A DNA stretch of 64,000 nucleotides from Ditylenchus dipsaci (Eukaryota > Nematoda > Chromadorea > Rhabditida > Anguinidae), in contig SADC01001331.1 of the NCBI GenBank assembly GCA_004194705.1, positions 186,001-250,000 of the forward strand, read 5' to 3'. Position numbers and translations under genes: made by a program. The notes under the pieces were generated by a model. That model saw only the letters and a list, made by a program, of their open reading frames with translations, had not been told where the DNA came from and did no database searches. Each line of letters starts with the position of its first letter. Position 1 is the first letter of the stretch. Below, one piece after another: positions 11,386 through 23,800 of the stretch.

Positions 11386-13777
11386 GTTCAAAATTATCTT
11401 TAAGAAAGTAGTTATCTCACTTTGCTCGGTGAGTAAATAAATTAAATATTTCTTCAATGACAAAGCTGAAAATAAAAATGCATTTCTATGGTCTTTTCGG
11501 GCAAAATCTTGGAATTCCACCAGTATGAGCCAGAATTAACTTTTGATTTTTTATCTGGTTCATATGATCGGATGCTAAGATTTTTACCCAAAAAGACCAT
11601 AAAATGCGTCTTCATTTTCAGCTTTCTCATTAAGTAAATAGTTAACTTTTTTCTTAATGAGAAAAATTAGGTAAATATTTTCTGAATGAGAACTTTGAAA
11701 AAAATTATTTTGGAAAAAGATGATACATAATCACATAATTTTACATCGTAATATTTCCAACAGTGCATGTAGTTGATGTTTTTTTTAATTTTCAAGGGAT
11801 CTGTGGTTTGTTAAATAAATTAGTTTTTAGTTCCAAGCATTTCCGTCTTTCCCACAACTTCAACAAAAAATTAAACTAAATGTGAGATAATGTGAAACTT
11901 TGTAAAAAGTTCACACTATTGTCAGACAAAATAACAACAAAACAAACGTCTAAATTTAAACGACTTTAAAAGTATATTTGAGAAAAATATCCCAGAGTTT
12001 GCAAATGCATTTATTGTCACCTTCTTTATTTTAATCAAATTGTAAGCAGTAGTCTTTTTTTTTGTAAACAGTCTATACCAAATTTATGAAAATGTAGATC
12101 CAAAGCAGCTCATATTTCAATTGATCAAGATTTTTGTTGCTTTTTACTCACTTCTCACTTGAATATTTTCAATTTGTGTAATTCTTAAAGTGAATAAAAA
12201 TACTTTTGGGAAAAGGTGTAAAAATGTGTATGTTTGTGTGATAACATAATTTCTTTTATTGAATTACACTTTTATAACTATTTTCTTTTTTAGAATAAGT
12301 TCTTTTTGTTTGTTTGAAGTAGATACAGAAATAGGACAGGATCCTGTCAGTATCATTTTTCAGTCGTAATTTAGACATTTGAAGAGAAGGCAAAGTGCGT
12401 CAAATAGCTCATTTCAGAGAGAAGATATCGGAGAAAGTTTGAAGAAAGGTCTAAGCTAGCGGATAGAAACAGCATTTTAGATTAGTACAAGTCCTGATCA
12501 TTAATACAGTCGAAGCTATTTGTAACGAAACCCGTATATAAGCACACCCAAAACTTAAACAATGTGATCAGCTTTGACTAAAATTTAGTCAAATGAACCC
12601 TTGATATAGCGACACCTCAAGCCAGTCCCCTGGGATGTCGTTATAAGGAGGTTTTTTAAAATATAAGGCCAAGGAAGTGTTGAGTGAAACAAGAAGATTA
12701 GCAACAAGATTTCACTTTTTTATTTATTGTTCTCATGATCCGTTTTTTATCATACAAGAAAAGTAAAAAAAAGCTGCGGTGGTCTTCAAGGCAATTCAAT
12801 TTAAAAAGCAAAGAGTGCTGGGCGAAAATGTAAAATTTGTGTGTGTCCGACTAAATACTTTCGGCCTTATTTCTAATTATTTCTGCAAGTTTTGTTTTTA
12901 CTGATTTCTTACCTTTTGATTCTGATGAACTCAAAATAGCAATATCTAAAGCCATGATGATTATTTTGATCAGACCTCAACGGAAGAAGACATTTTAGTA
13001 AAAAAAGCATTGTCCAAAAAGCAAAAGTGGAAAGCAAAAGTTTTTTAGACAAAATTTGAGAAAACGGAGACATTTCAGCAAAAATCGGGCGCTACTTCGA
13101 TATACCTCCCCCCAGCCCTCGGACCTACTTTGATATGCCCCCTCAAATCAAGATTTTTAGGAGTGGTCAAAAGTCATTTTTAAGTAATAATTTTGCCACA
13201 AGAGGGCCAGAAAAGTCATTTCAAAAGGGATCAACGGCCCGAGTTGAAAAACATGGTAAAGCAGCTAAAAAAGTGGCCTCTGTATTATTCCCTTTCCCTC
13301 CCAATACAGCCCTAATAATGCTAAATCAAGACTTTACTAAACTCATTTACGAAATTCGTTTAGTTGTGTAAGAGCTTTTCCACCTTATTACGCGCAAGAA
13401 GTTAAGCCTGTTAAATAACTTTAAAAAACTCAAATAATAGGAAACAAACATTTACACAACCTTTTTAATTTTGACTTAATAATTTATATAAAAAAGATGT
13501 CTACAATTACCAAATATCCAAATGCATTATAGAATTAGATTCCCCAACGCAGACAAGTCACGAGCCATAAGAGCTTATTTTCGGGCTTCTTGACCTCAAT
13601 GTTATGAGAAAGACAGCTGCTTTTTGGTAAAAAAATTCCATCATTCGTCAGATTTTTTTTCAAAAAAAAACCCCAAAAACAGTTTTCTTTTTTGTAGCCC
13701 GAAAAGAGGTTTTTGTAACTCCTAAGTTTACTCCGCGAGGGATTCTATACTCAAGCCAAATATTTTAGTTGGAGTAA
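11386..13777. other. Gene-free stretch before the Srd-like receptor
   Basis: Holds a foldback at about 11447-11625 (arms with AAAGCTGAAAATAAAAATGC and TGGTCTTTTCGGG), a degenerate pogo-like fragment at about 12505-12655 (ACAGTCGAAGCTATTTGTAA with ATAGCGACACC modules), and a fragment ending CCCAATACAGCCC at about 13300-13312 preceded by CTACTTCGATATACC. No exon seen. Confidence 0.55.
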
Positions 13778-16493
13778 ATGATAGGTACTTTGCTTCAAGT
13801 TAATCTAGTTGTGGCGAATGCCTGTGGACTGGCCGTTAACACTCTGCTTGTATGGCTAGTTTGGAAGAAGACTGTTACTGAAATGAAAGCATATAGCCGA
13901 ATTTTGCTACAGACTTGTTGTATCGACATTTTTATGATCCTTTTGAATGCTATTGGAGGACCTGTTAGTTTGAATTTCATATACTACTTTAATACCAATA
14001 AATGACACGTTTCGCTTAAAAAATATACAAGTTCTATATGTATCTTTAAAATAAAAGTACAGAGTACGGCAAATTCCGTGTACTACCCTGTCTTTTAACT
14101 GGGCCGAAACTTGGTTTTCTAGTCAAATTTGAAGATTTTTTGAATTTACCGCAATTTTTCCCGTAATTTTCTAGAATCTTCACTGTCGATTTTCGCTTTT
14201 GTTGGAAAGCCGTGACATATAAAAAATTTTTTTTCGAAGGTAACAATTATATCACGGTTCTATTTAAGAATCGGGTGCCAAAATATGCCTTGGTCCTCCC
14301 TGCGGTTTTTAGGGGATAGGGGAGACCAAGCTGTTTTTCGCGAAAAAATAACAGGGGATCAATCGAACCGGCTTTTGTGGGAAAGCCGTGGCATATAAAA
14401 GAAATTTTTTTGAACATAACAACAATATCACCATGTTAAAAACAACTTTTCATGGTTTAGATATTTATTGTATTTCACGGATATCCGATTTTAATTTTGA
14501 ATGGATCAATACATTTAAGCTCTGAAATAACTTATATAATAATTAGATTATGGCTATTTGGCTTTTACTTCGCTACTGCCTCCAGCTCTATTCAGTTTTT
14601 GTATAGATATATGGTGTTATGCAGGTCTTTTTTCAAAATGTGTAGCTAAAAAAGTAATCGTAAGCTATTTAGACGAGTAAATGTAACTAATGTCACCCAT
14701 TTTTGCATGCTGTTTGTTAGCGCTGTCTTGTCAGTGGCTTGTGTTTATTTGGCTGACTTGTCCACACACCCAAAAAATGTTGAGCCACCAACCAAATTTT
14801 CCTTTACCCGATACTGGACAGACTTGCTGGGTCAAACGGACGATGGCACGCCACCTATTGACTTGTCTTTTATTGCTGTGCCAGTTTGTTTTTTGTTACT
14901 CTTATGTCAAATGGGAATATATTTACAGGAGGGGGAAAAGCTGCTTAGGTATGAAAATTCGGCCTCAATGGTGCAGTGGATAAGCGTTGTGTTTTTCGGC
15001 CCAAAATAGTGCATAAGTTTGATCCCACCTGGTAGTACGCTATTTATTTTAGCCATTTTGACCAGTTCTAGGAGTAATTGGGGTCGCTGATTCTAAATCT
15101 GGCGCTGAAGAAGTCGCATTATCCGAAAAAAACTGGTCAAGCAAGCCAAAATAAATAGCGCACCACCACATGGGATTGAACTTGTGACAATTTTGGGCCG
15201 AAAAAAACTTATCCACTGCACCACCGAAGTCGAATTTTCAAACCTAAGTAGCTTTTCCCACTCCTTTAAGCCGTTTCTCTATTACAAAGCTGACCCGCAT
15301 TTACAAAATACTATTTTAGACAGCTCCAGAATGGTCAATTAACTGCGCCTTTGCTATTTTCTTCGAAATGCTGTGCTATTCTGTTATAGCCTTTTGTGGC
15401 TACCGAATCAGCAAAGCCATGCAAAAATTAAGAGAATTAAGTCATAAACGAGTTGTAGAAGCCAACCGCCAGTTGACTATTGTTTTGTTGCTGCAGGTTG
15501 GTTGTCTAATTACTAACTTTATTAGCTTTCATTCTACTCTTCGGAGACCAGGGTTGTGCAGTTGCAGGGCAGTGCACCCGCTCGATATTTGGGGCTTATC
15601 AAAAGACCCACGACCCACAGTAGATAATTTTACAACCGACCCCCACATTTGAAACTTTTTCCTTTACAAAAGCCACAACTTCGACTTTCGCTAAATACAC
15701 AACCATAAACTTGCTTAAATTTTTAAAGCATATTGATGTAAAAATCTGATTGAATGATTAAAATTATGAGCATTTTACAGTCTAGTCTTCCTTTGATGGC
15801 GATTCTGGTGAATGCTACATGTTTGCTGGCCACTTACAACAACAAAAGCACACTTTCTTTCATGGTCTACTTGTTTATGCCTTTGTATTGGCAGCCTGTA
15901 GCCAGTCCGCTGATCACTATTTTGACAATTCGATCCTTCAGGAATTACGTTTTGAAAAGAAGAAGAATATCTAGCTCTACTAATTATACCCAACATTCAT
16001 GTGAGTTATTCAGTCAAAACAAATTTTGCTTATTTAAACAGTTGCTATTAAGCCAAATGTGACAACAGCAAGATAAAGACACTCAATTCTGCTTAAGTTC
16101 CATTTTGTAAATTATGAAAAAAAATTTTAGCTGTGTAAAAGCTTTGTTGTTTCCAAGTCTATAGTAGAAGTGAGAAAAGCTAATTAATTTGTAGGCATCA
16201 TGTGCGAGATTAAAGAAGAATTAGGATCCAGTGTACCACTGGGATCTAGATTTACATATAGTGTGTTTAATGATAACAATACATTTTTCATCTATTTTCA
16301 TTTTTGTTGCTCGACAATTGTAACTTTTAAAATCTTTCGTGAGTTTTTCTTTTTTTGTTTGATCTTTATACTACTCTCTTGCTTCTAAATAGTTGTATTG
16401 CAGCAGAAAAAAAATGATACACACCAGGCTGTTCAATTAAACAAAGATTTAAAAAAGACAAAATCAATTACTGGAAAATCTCGGGTGAAATAA
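13778..16493 (+). CDS. Nematode Srd-like seven-transmembrane chemoreceptor
   Basis: Exons 13778-13963, 14547-14624, 14673-14883, 15320-15496, 15781-16000, 16195-16338 and 16393-16493. Srd proteins are ciliary chemoreceptors acting through G proteins; that role is from the family. Exon 1 carries TM1 and TM2 with the serpentine signature ...MKAYSRILLQTCCIDIFMIL. Exon 2 has SSSIQFLYRYMVLC, the usual loop before TM3/4. Exon 4 has YRISKAMQKLRELSHKRVVE followed by ANRQLTIVLLLQ, joining exon 5 SSLPLMAILVNATCLL and WQPVASPLITILTIRSF, the conserved TM7 region. A hydrophilic tail ends at TAA within GTGAAATAAATG, which includes a polyadenylation-like AATAAA. Exons 2-7 join in phase; exon 1 to exon 2 does not, so a small exon is missing or a base is lost. 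ATATTTTAG nine bases before the ATG suggests trans-splicing. Confidence 0.8.
14928..15264. mobile_element. tRNA-headed foldback in the receptor intron
   Basis: Left arm GGAGGGGGAAAAGCTGCTTA then TGGTGCAGTGGATAAGCGTT; the right arm repeats this inverted. GTGCAGTGGATAAGCG resembles a tRNA A box and GTTTGATCCCACCTGGTAG a B box, so it looks like a tRNA-derived SINE facing both ways. It lies wholly in intron 14884-15319. A second family member is at about 22869-24335. Confidence 0.7.
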
Positions 16494-16757
16494 ATGTCAA
16501 ATACAGTTAAAGTTCGATATAACTTTGTTTACGCCTAGAGTTTGACAAATATTTGCCACAATTTTGAAAAATTGGTTCCAAATATCGGAAAGAATTTAGA
16601 AACCTAAAAGTTTCTCTTTTAAAAAGATCTTTTTTTTTTAAAAAATAGGGGGCTGCTTTGTCTAATCCAAATAAAAATTGTAAAAACTGAAAATATAAAC
16701 TTTTGTCAAAAACTTCTAATTATAAAAAACAAAAAACCTGAATGCAATGGTAGGCAC

Positions 16758-17519
16758 CAGGGCTGCAGCCGGTTTTTTAAAAAAACCAGAAGCACAAAAA
16801 CAGAAAAACGGTATTTTGCTCAAAAAAAACCAGAAGCAGAAAAACAGAAGTGAAAAAACACAGAAAACAGAAGCAGAAAAACAGAAGTAAAACAGGCGAT
16901 GCCCGTAACAAATCATCTTTATTTTGCAGCATGACCAAAACACATTTTCATCATTCAAAATTCAGTAAAGGCGAATTATTATGGACAAACAACAACATAC
17001 TGAGATTAATAGAGGTTAGACTTTTTCGAAGGTCAGTAAGTATAAGTTTCGCTTTCGAAAAAGGTATACCAACGACCGGGTACACTTACGACTGGGTACA
17101 CTTACGACTGGGTACAACGACAGGGTACAGTTTTGAAACACTTTTCGCAAATTATGTATAAACATCTCCTAAGCTATTTCCATACTCTAGAAACAATAAA
17201 AAAGTTGTTTTCTCACTTAGGAGATGGAATTACTTAGGATATGTTGATACATGATTTGCGAAAAGTGTTTCAAATGTGTACCCGGTAGTTGTACCCGGTC
17301 ATAATGTGTACCCGGTCGTAGGGCAGTCTTCGAAAAAAGCCTTTCACTTTCCATTGATCCTCCTGGTGCGCTGGAAAAGCTGGAAAGTTTTCGATAATTT
17401 TTCGCTTCTGTTTTTCTGTTTTTTTCTCGAAAAAAAAAACAGAAGCAGAAAACAGAAAAACATAAGTGAAAAAACACAGAAAAACAGAAGCAGAAAAACA
17501 GAACCCGGCTGCAGCCCTG
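16758..17519. mobile_element. hAT-like element with GGGTACA arrays
   Basis: Ends CAGGGCTGCAGCCGG / CCGGCTGCAGCCCTG; flanks GTAGGCAC and GTGGACAC match at 6 of 8 positions. Polypurine arms (ACAGAAGCAGAAAAACAGAA) enclose inverted arrays of a GGGTACA-containing unit at about 17066-17130 and 17275-17325. Shares framework with 22949-23981. Confidence 0.75.
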
Positions 17520-17811
17520 GTGGACACTGTTCGAATACTTGGTTGAAAAGGTAGAAAGAGAAATGAAATTTAATAAAAAAAAACCAAAAAAAAATTTGTG
17601 CCTGCCACTGCATTTTGTATCTTACTATGCATATATGTCCTATTCATACGATAGAGCCACCCTATTTTCTCTAATTACTCGACCGGCGTATAATTTTACA
17701 AGAAAAACAGCTGATTAGATACCGGTTTCACGCATTCTACAACCCTAGCTTAAAAAATTGCCGCCCAATTGTATTTCTTCAGAGTTTAGTTTATTAATAT
17801 TTATTTGCACA

Positions 17812-20800
17812 CTAATAAACACTTGCAAATGGTTGACTAGATATAACGTTAGCTTCGGCAGCCCATTTCCTTGCCACAGACGCAACATTCTGAGTAAGTG
17901 GGTTAGGATCTTGCTTTAACATGTTCATGGCTTCTCGCAAGTCGTCTCTGCAATCCGTGAATGATATAACTTATTTTCGGATTTTTCCATCCTGTTCTAT
18001 AAGTTATATGATGTCAGAGGCCATAAGAACGAACGAGGGTCAACTGCCGACGATTCCAACTGCCGACGGCCAACTGCCGATGATCCCAACTGCCGACGCC
18101 CAACTGCCGACCATTCCAACTGCCGACCCCCAACTGCCGACGAATTACCAAATTCTGATCAAAATTCAACTTTTAATTGAGTTTTCGGCGTTGCGAAATT
18201 TTGACTTTTTGTCGGTTTTACCATGTTTTTCAACATGGGCCGTGGCAAAAAGAGACTCTAAATGCATTTTATGATCAAGAGTGATTCTCGGAATTATGTA
18301 TAAGGCAAGTGAGTGCGCGCATCTCTAACCAACCAAGCCCCTGCGCCCCTTCGGGGGCGCAGGGGCTTGGTTGCTTGGGGTTGAGATGCGCACACCCACA
18401 TAGCTTAGACACAAATCACTCAAAAGTGCCTCTGGATGCATGAAAACACATGTATACCAGAGTTTATTTACGCGGTAGGGCCCAGTATTCAGAACTATGT
18501 TCAACATCTCTCTTTTTGCACAAAATCAACCTTTTTTGGTCTCCCCCCCCCCCCAATACAGCCCTAAATCTCTTTGAAAATTGTCAAAGGGTACTTGTAG
18601 TAGCCTAGAGACTCAATGTTAGCAACAAAAATAGGGTGTGCATCCAGTGTCATTCAACCTAGAACCTAGGCGATGCGTATGTAAAGGTTCTCATTTTAAA
18701 AGTATCCACATGCCATTTTATTTTCTTGGTACAAAATCTTATTCTCTACCAAATATTTGTTGTTAGTTCATTTTATGACCTAAAAACTTTTCTTTTAATC
18801 AGAATTTGGTAATTCGTCGGCAGTTGGGTGTCGGCAGTTGGAATCGTCGGCAGTTGTCCTTTACCATAAGAACAAGTCGAAAACGTCCTAAAATTATGAC
18901 GTTTTCGACTTGTTCTTATGGCCTCAGCTGTATAATTTTGGAGACAGGTCAGTTCGCCCCACGATCAGTTCGCCCGGTCAGTTCGCCCCAAGATCAGTTC
19001 GCCCCGTTTTTAAAATGACCATTATGTCCCAAAAACAACCCAAACTTTTTTTTTAAACTTTTTTGTAGTTCGGGAACATGTTTGAGTCTGTCCTAATATA
19101 CGCTGGCCTACCCTTGCCTAAGCCTAAGCCTAAAACAAAAACGGGGCGAACTGATCGTGGGCGAACTGACCGGGGCGAACTGATCATGGGGCGAACTGAC
19201 CGTACACCTATAATTTTACGGAATTTCAGTGTCCTAGGACACAATAGAGACCCCAAATTTATTTGTTCAAATGTTTTTGCCCAAATGTGTTGCTGCAGCT
19301 ACTTACGTGGTTGCCTTGTTTACAGTGAACAGCTTGAAAACGCCCACACAAGCGGCTCTTTTGGCAGTATTGTGATAGGCTCGGGATGATTCTGCTCTTT
19401 TCTCCAGTTCTTCAAATGCCTTGGCGGCATACACATACTCCTCCATCTAAAATTCACACATTAATTTATGTTAATCAACACAACCCACCCTGTAACAATC
19501 ATTAGCAACCAGCCTCAACAAACAAGGGAACTGGGCTGATGGCGTTGGTAGACACTCCAAGCTTGTCTGGCCTTTCCATTGGCTATATCTGAAATGTTTG
19601 TATTTCTAGGGTGAGCAAGTGTGTGAGTGCACTTACAAGCCCTTGCCAAACACAAACAGTAGTGATGGAGGACGTAATGGTGTGGCTGCTGGCCACATTC
19701 GCCAGACTTTGCTCTGCTTCCTCATACTGCTCGCACATAATTTGGGTCTGTCCCAGGTTGAAGTTGAAAACATCGTCTTGGCCAAAGAACGTCTAAACCT
19801 AACACAATAGCATAGTCCAATTTGCAATTGGACTAATTACTTTAATAGAGTTCAGGTATACCAATACTTCATCATATTGTTTGCGAAGGAAGTAGGCTGA
19901 AGCCATGCACTGTCGACCAGCAATCGTATCTACATTATTACCGTATTGAAAAACTTGTCAGTCTATATGTTGTTATCACATTTTTTATCATATGCCTGTT
20001 GAATCAATTATTTTTAATATTTTAGAAGCAAATGGTATGTTACTGATATGCAGTCCACACTTTATTTTTTTCATCGACTAAAGCATGGTCACAATTTGAA
20101 CCTATGTAAACTAGAGCAGAAAACAAAATTGGGAGGTTTTGCCGAATTCACTCACATACGTGAATTCGGCAAAAGTTTTCTTAAAGGACCGTGGTTTTTG
20201 AACGCAGCGACATTTACGAAATTTGAATTGGCGGGGACACTTTTTATCATTGAGACCAATTAAGTTTGAATGTGAATTATTTTTATTTGCATTGCAAATT
20301 TAAATTTTCATGGCTTGATCCAGCAATAATCAAAATCTCATATAAGTAGTTATGGTGCAGTGAAAGTACCCGAAGTCGTCCGATTTGGCAATGTCAAGTA
20401 ACGTTGGGCTCAACTAGCAAATGGTTCAAAATTTTGATAAAATTTTAGATGCAAGCAAAAAATAATTTGAAAAATAATTATTGAATACTTTCAGAGTAAA
20501 AAAGTGTCCTCCGCCAACTCAAATTTCTCAAATGCCGCTGCGTCCAAAAACCATGGTCCTAAAATTTTTTTTTTTTTTGGAAATCCTGTTTTACCGCAAA
20601 ATAACTTTCATGGTGTTTGTAAAAAAAGTCGCTGAATGAATGAAAATGGCGGTATTTGAATTAACTAAAGAAAATTTGGAGGAATTTGGAAAATCGTAAG
20701 AAAGTGTGGGAAGATAAGCGCATCTTATATAGATACATTGAATTTAAACATGTAGGTCTCTCACCACACTCCGAAGTGGACTCTCCACTGCCTTGAAGAA

Positions 20801-23800
20801 TTGAGCAGCTGCTTTCAAGTGCTCCTTCTGAAATCACAGTCAATGAAAACAAAAGACAAAAGGTGGTAGTGAATTGCTCACAGAATCGTCTTCAGTGCCC
20901 TTCAAGCAGTAGGTGATACCCTTTAGCATGAAATCCTGGGTGCTCTGCGGTTCCATGTGGTTCATCAGCAAAAAAGCTGCGTCAGTGTCATCTGGAATCT
21001 TAATTGTGCAAAAGCACTTGCTACAGTCAACACACTTACTCTTTTTCAAGTGGTAGATGACTAGATTGAGTCTAGCTTCTGGAATGACATCCACAAGGGT
21101 GGGCAGCATTTGCAAAGCGGCATCTCCATTACGAAACACCACCTATATAAAACTATCTAAAAGGTTTATGCAAGACTAATACCTACAGTGTTGTGCAATA
21201 AAATGTCTTTGGCAAAGTTCAACTCGCTGTGGGACAGATGCTTGAGGGCTTCTTTCAATTCACCTTCTGCAGCCTTGGAATTGTAAAGACGGTAGTGGTT
21301 GCAGGCCTTTAGATTGATGGCTATGGGACTGTCTGGGTGGTGGTCTAGGTAGGTCTGCACCACTTCCTTTAAAAAATTGAAATCAATACATCAAGATCAT
21401 AATTACCGTAAATCCTCTAATAGAGCCCCCGGGGCTTTATTTTTCAATCCCTGAAAAATCTTGAAATTGTCAACCAAAAATGGTGCTAACTCTGAAACTC
21501 TAGTCAAATATCGAGGGGGGGGGCTCTATTAGAGAGGGGGCTCTATTAGAGGATTTACGGTAACTAGTCCAGTTACCATAGACACATCATAATAGTCCAG
21601 TTTGTAGTAGCAAAGACCTAGGTAGACATTCAGGGCCAAGTAGTTCCTGCAAAACATAATAAAAACTGCCATTAATATTCTGCAAGTGCGTGAGACTGAC
21701 TTGTGCTTGCTCAAAACCTTCTTGTAGATGTCAATGGCTTGTTGATAGTGGGAACGCAGGTAATGGATTGAGGCCAAACACAACTGGTCCTGAAATGACG
21801 GAAAATAAAATTGGGTTGGATCCTTTATCGCTCTCCATTACCTCAATGGTGTCTTTTAGTTGTGAATGCTGCAACATCAACTTTTTCTCGTCATTCAGCT
21901 TGTGGGCAACATGGAACAACAACCTGTTCTGCAATGCATTTTTGGGACCTGAAGCTAAGTAAACTGTATTGAAGTATAATCTTAGGCAATAACCCTTGTC
22001 AGCTGCCTTCCTTGCATCCTCATACATAGCCATGAAAAAAGGGAGCAGCCGAGGCAGAGATACGCGTCTACGAGACTGTTCTTTTGATTGATCAGGATTT
22101 CCAACACCTCAAATTAGCGCATTATAATTAAGGTTGGCGAGTCTAACAGTCAAAATCGAACATCTCATTCAAAACTCAAAATTTTCGTGTTTCAAGTCGA
22201 TTGTTCGAGTCAAAAATTTTGTTTGTTTGCCGACCCTAATTATTAAACTTCAACCATCCCAAACAGCCTCAAACCACCCTAAACCACTTTAAACACGTGT
22301 ACAATAGAGTTGGCTCGGAATCAATATTTGGGCTAAAATCGGAATTTGGCAAAATTGTGGTATATGGTCCTCGCCGAAAAATGCCCATAATCATCTTTTT
22401 CGACGTTTTAGCTACTGAAACATGCTTGAAAAATGTTTTTAGGTGGCGGTCGACACTTTTAGCAAGATTTTTTGGCCAAAATTTAACTTTTTGCCTTGGA
22501 GGAGTGAGGTAATTCAACCTAAAAGGGTACCTGGTTACCCTACGATTGTCTAAAAAGATGGAATTTGAACATAGTTTAGTTAACTGGGGCCTACCGCATA
22601 AAGAAACTCTGGTATGCATACATTAGTTATGCACCCAGAGTCACTTTCGAGTGATTTGCGTCTAAGGTATGCAAGCCACCAATGTAATCACACAGAAGAT
22701 CCAAATTTGGGCGCAATAGATAGTCTCTCAAGATAATATACACCTATGTGGTGCATTAATTTGATCGAGCACCAACTATATTTTGCTCTAATTCCAGGTG
22801 GTTGGAATAGGTGAAAATTACCGATTTTCAAATTCTGGACAGCCTTTCTAGTGTTAAAGCAAACGGCCAATTTGTGTGACTAAGTATTTCCTGTATGTAT
22901 GGCGCAGTGGATAAGCGTTAGTGCTTTTTGGCTTGAAATGGTGTGCATCAGGGCTGCAGCCGGGTTTTGTTTTTCTGCTTCTGTTTTTGTGTGTTTTTTT
23001 CACTTCTGTTTTTCTGCTTTCTGCTTTTGTTTTTTTCGAAAAAAAAAACAGAAAAACACGGTACCGGTCAATTTTTACCCGCCAATTTTTCGCGGACAAT
23101 TTTTCGTGGACAATTTTTCGCCGACCAATTTTTAGCTGGACAGTTTTTAGCCGGACAATTTTTCGCCGACCAATTTTTCGCCGCCAAATTTCGATTTCTG
23201 TCTCGAATATTTCCTCCAGTGATGGGGGTCGAGCTGAGTTAATATTAAAATATTTGGCCATAGTACTAAAATGTTCAATGTTCTGCATTGAAGACCATTA
23301 CCAGTTTAAGTATAAGATGTAGTGCGTCGTAGAAACATTGACAAGCTGACCTTTGACAAACTTCCTGTTTCCATGCTCTGAGTTAAAAGAGTACGGCTTT
23401 GTAAGAATAGAGTTTATCTGGAACGATATAATAAAACGCACTAGAATACGGCGGTGAAAACAACAAGAGAAATGGAAGGGAAAAGTCATCCATAGACAAA
23501 ACCCTGATGAGAAAGCAGGAATGAAATTATGGCGGCGAAAAATTGGTCGGCGAAGAATTGTCCGGCTAAAAACTGTCCGCGAAAAATTGGTCGGCGAAAA
23601 ATTGTCCGCGAAAAATTGGCGGGTAAAAATTGACATGTACCCGAAAAACAGAAGCGAATAATTATAGAAAAATTTCCAGCTTTTCGAGCGCGCCAGGAGG
23701 ATCAATGGAAAGTGAAAGGCTTTTTTCGAAAGCGAAACTTATTATTACTGACCTTCGAAAAAGTCTAATCCCTATTAATCTCAGTATGTTGCTGTTTTCC

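Noticed and set aside
16716..17613. Phe/Ser/Cys-rich or Lys-rich frames around 17,000-17,600
   Set aside because: They are translations of CAGAAGCAGAAAAACAG polypurine tracts in the hAT-like element.
18040..18142. CRISPR-like spaced repeats (CAACTGCCGAC units)
   Set aside because: Units are short, spacers are 4-6 bases and similar, and the array has an inverted partner in the same foldback; the genome is eukaryotic.
22896..22945. tRNA gene (GGCGCAGTGGATAAGCG); also 25886, 28512 and 46905
   Set aside because: Only A-box-like and scattered B-box-like pieces; no cloverleaf with a paired acceptor stem can be drawn. Treated as tRNA-derived repeat.
22854..23705. Several long open frames of 86-144 codons on both strands
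   Set aside because: They run through the polypurine and CAATTTTTCGCCGAC arrays of the hAT-like element, in mirrored frames.
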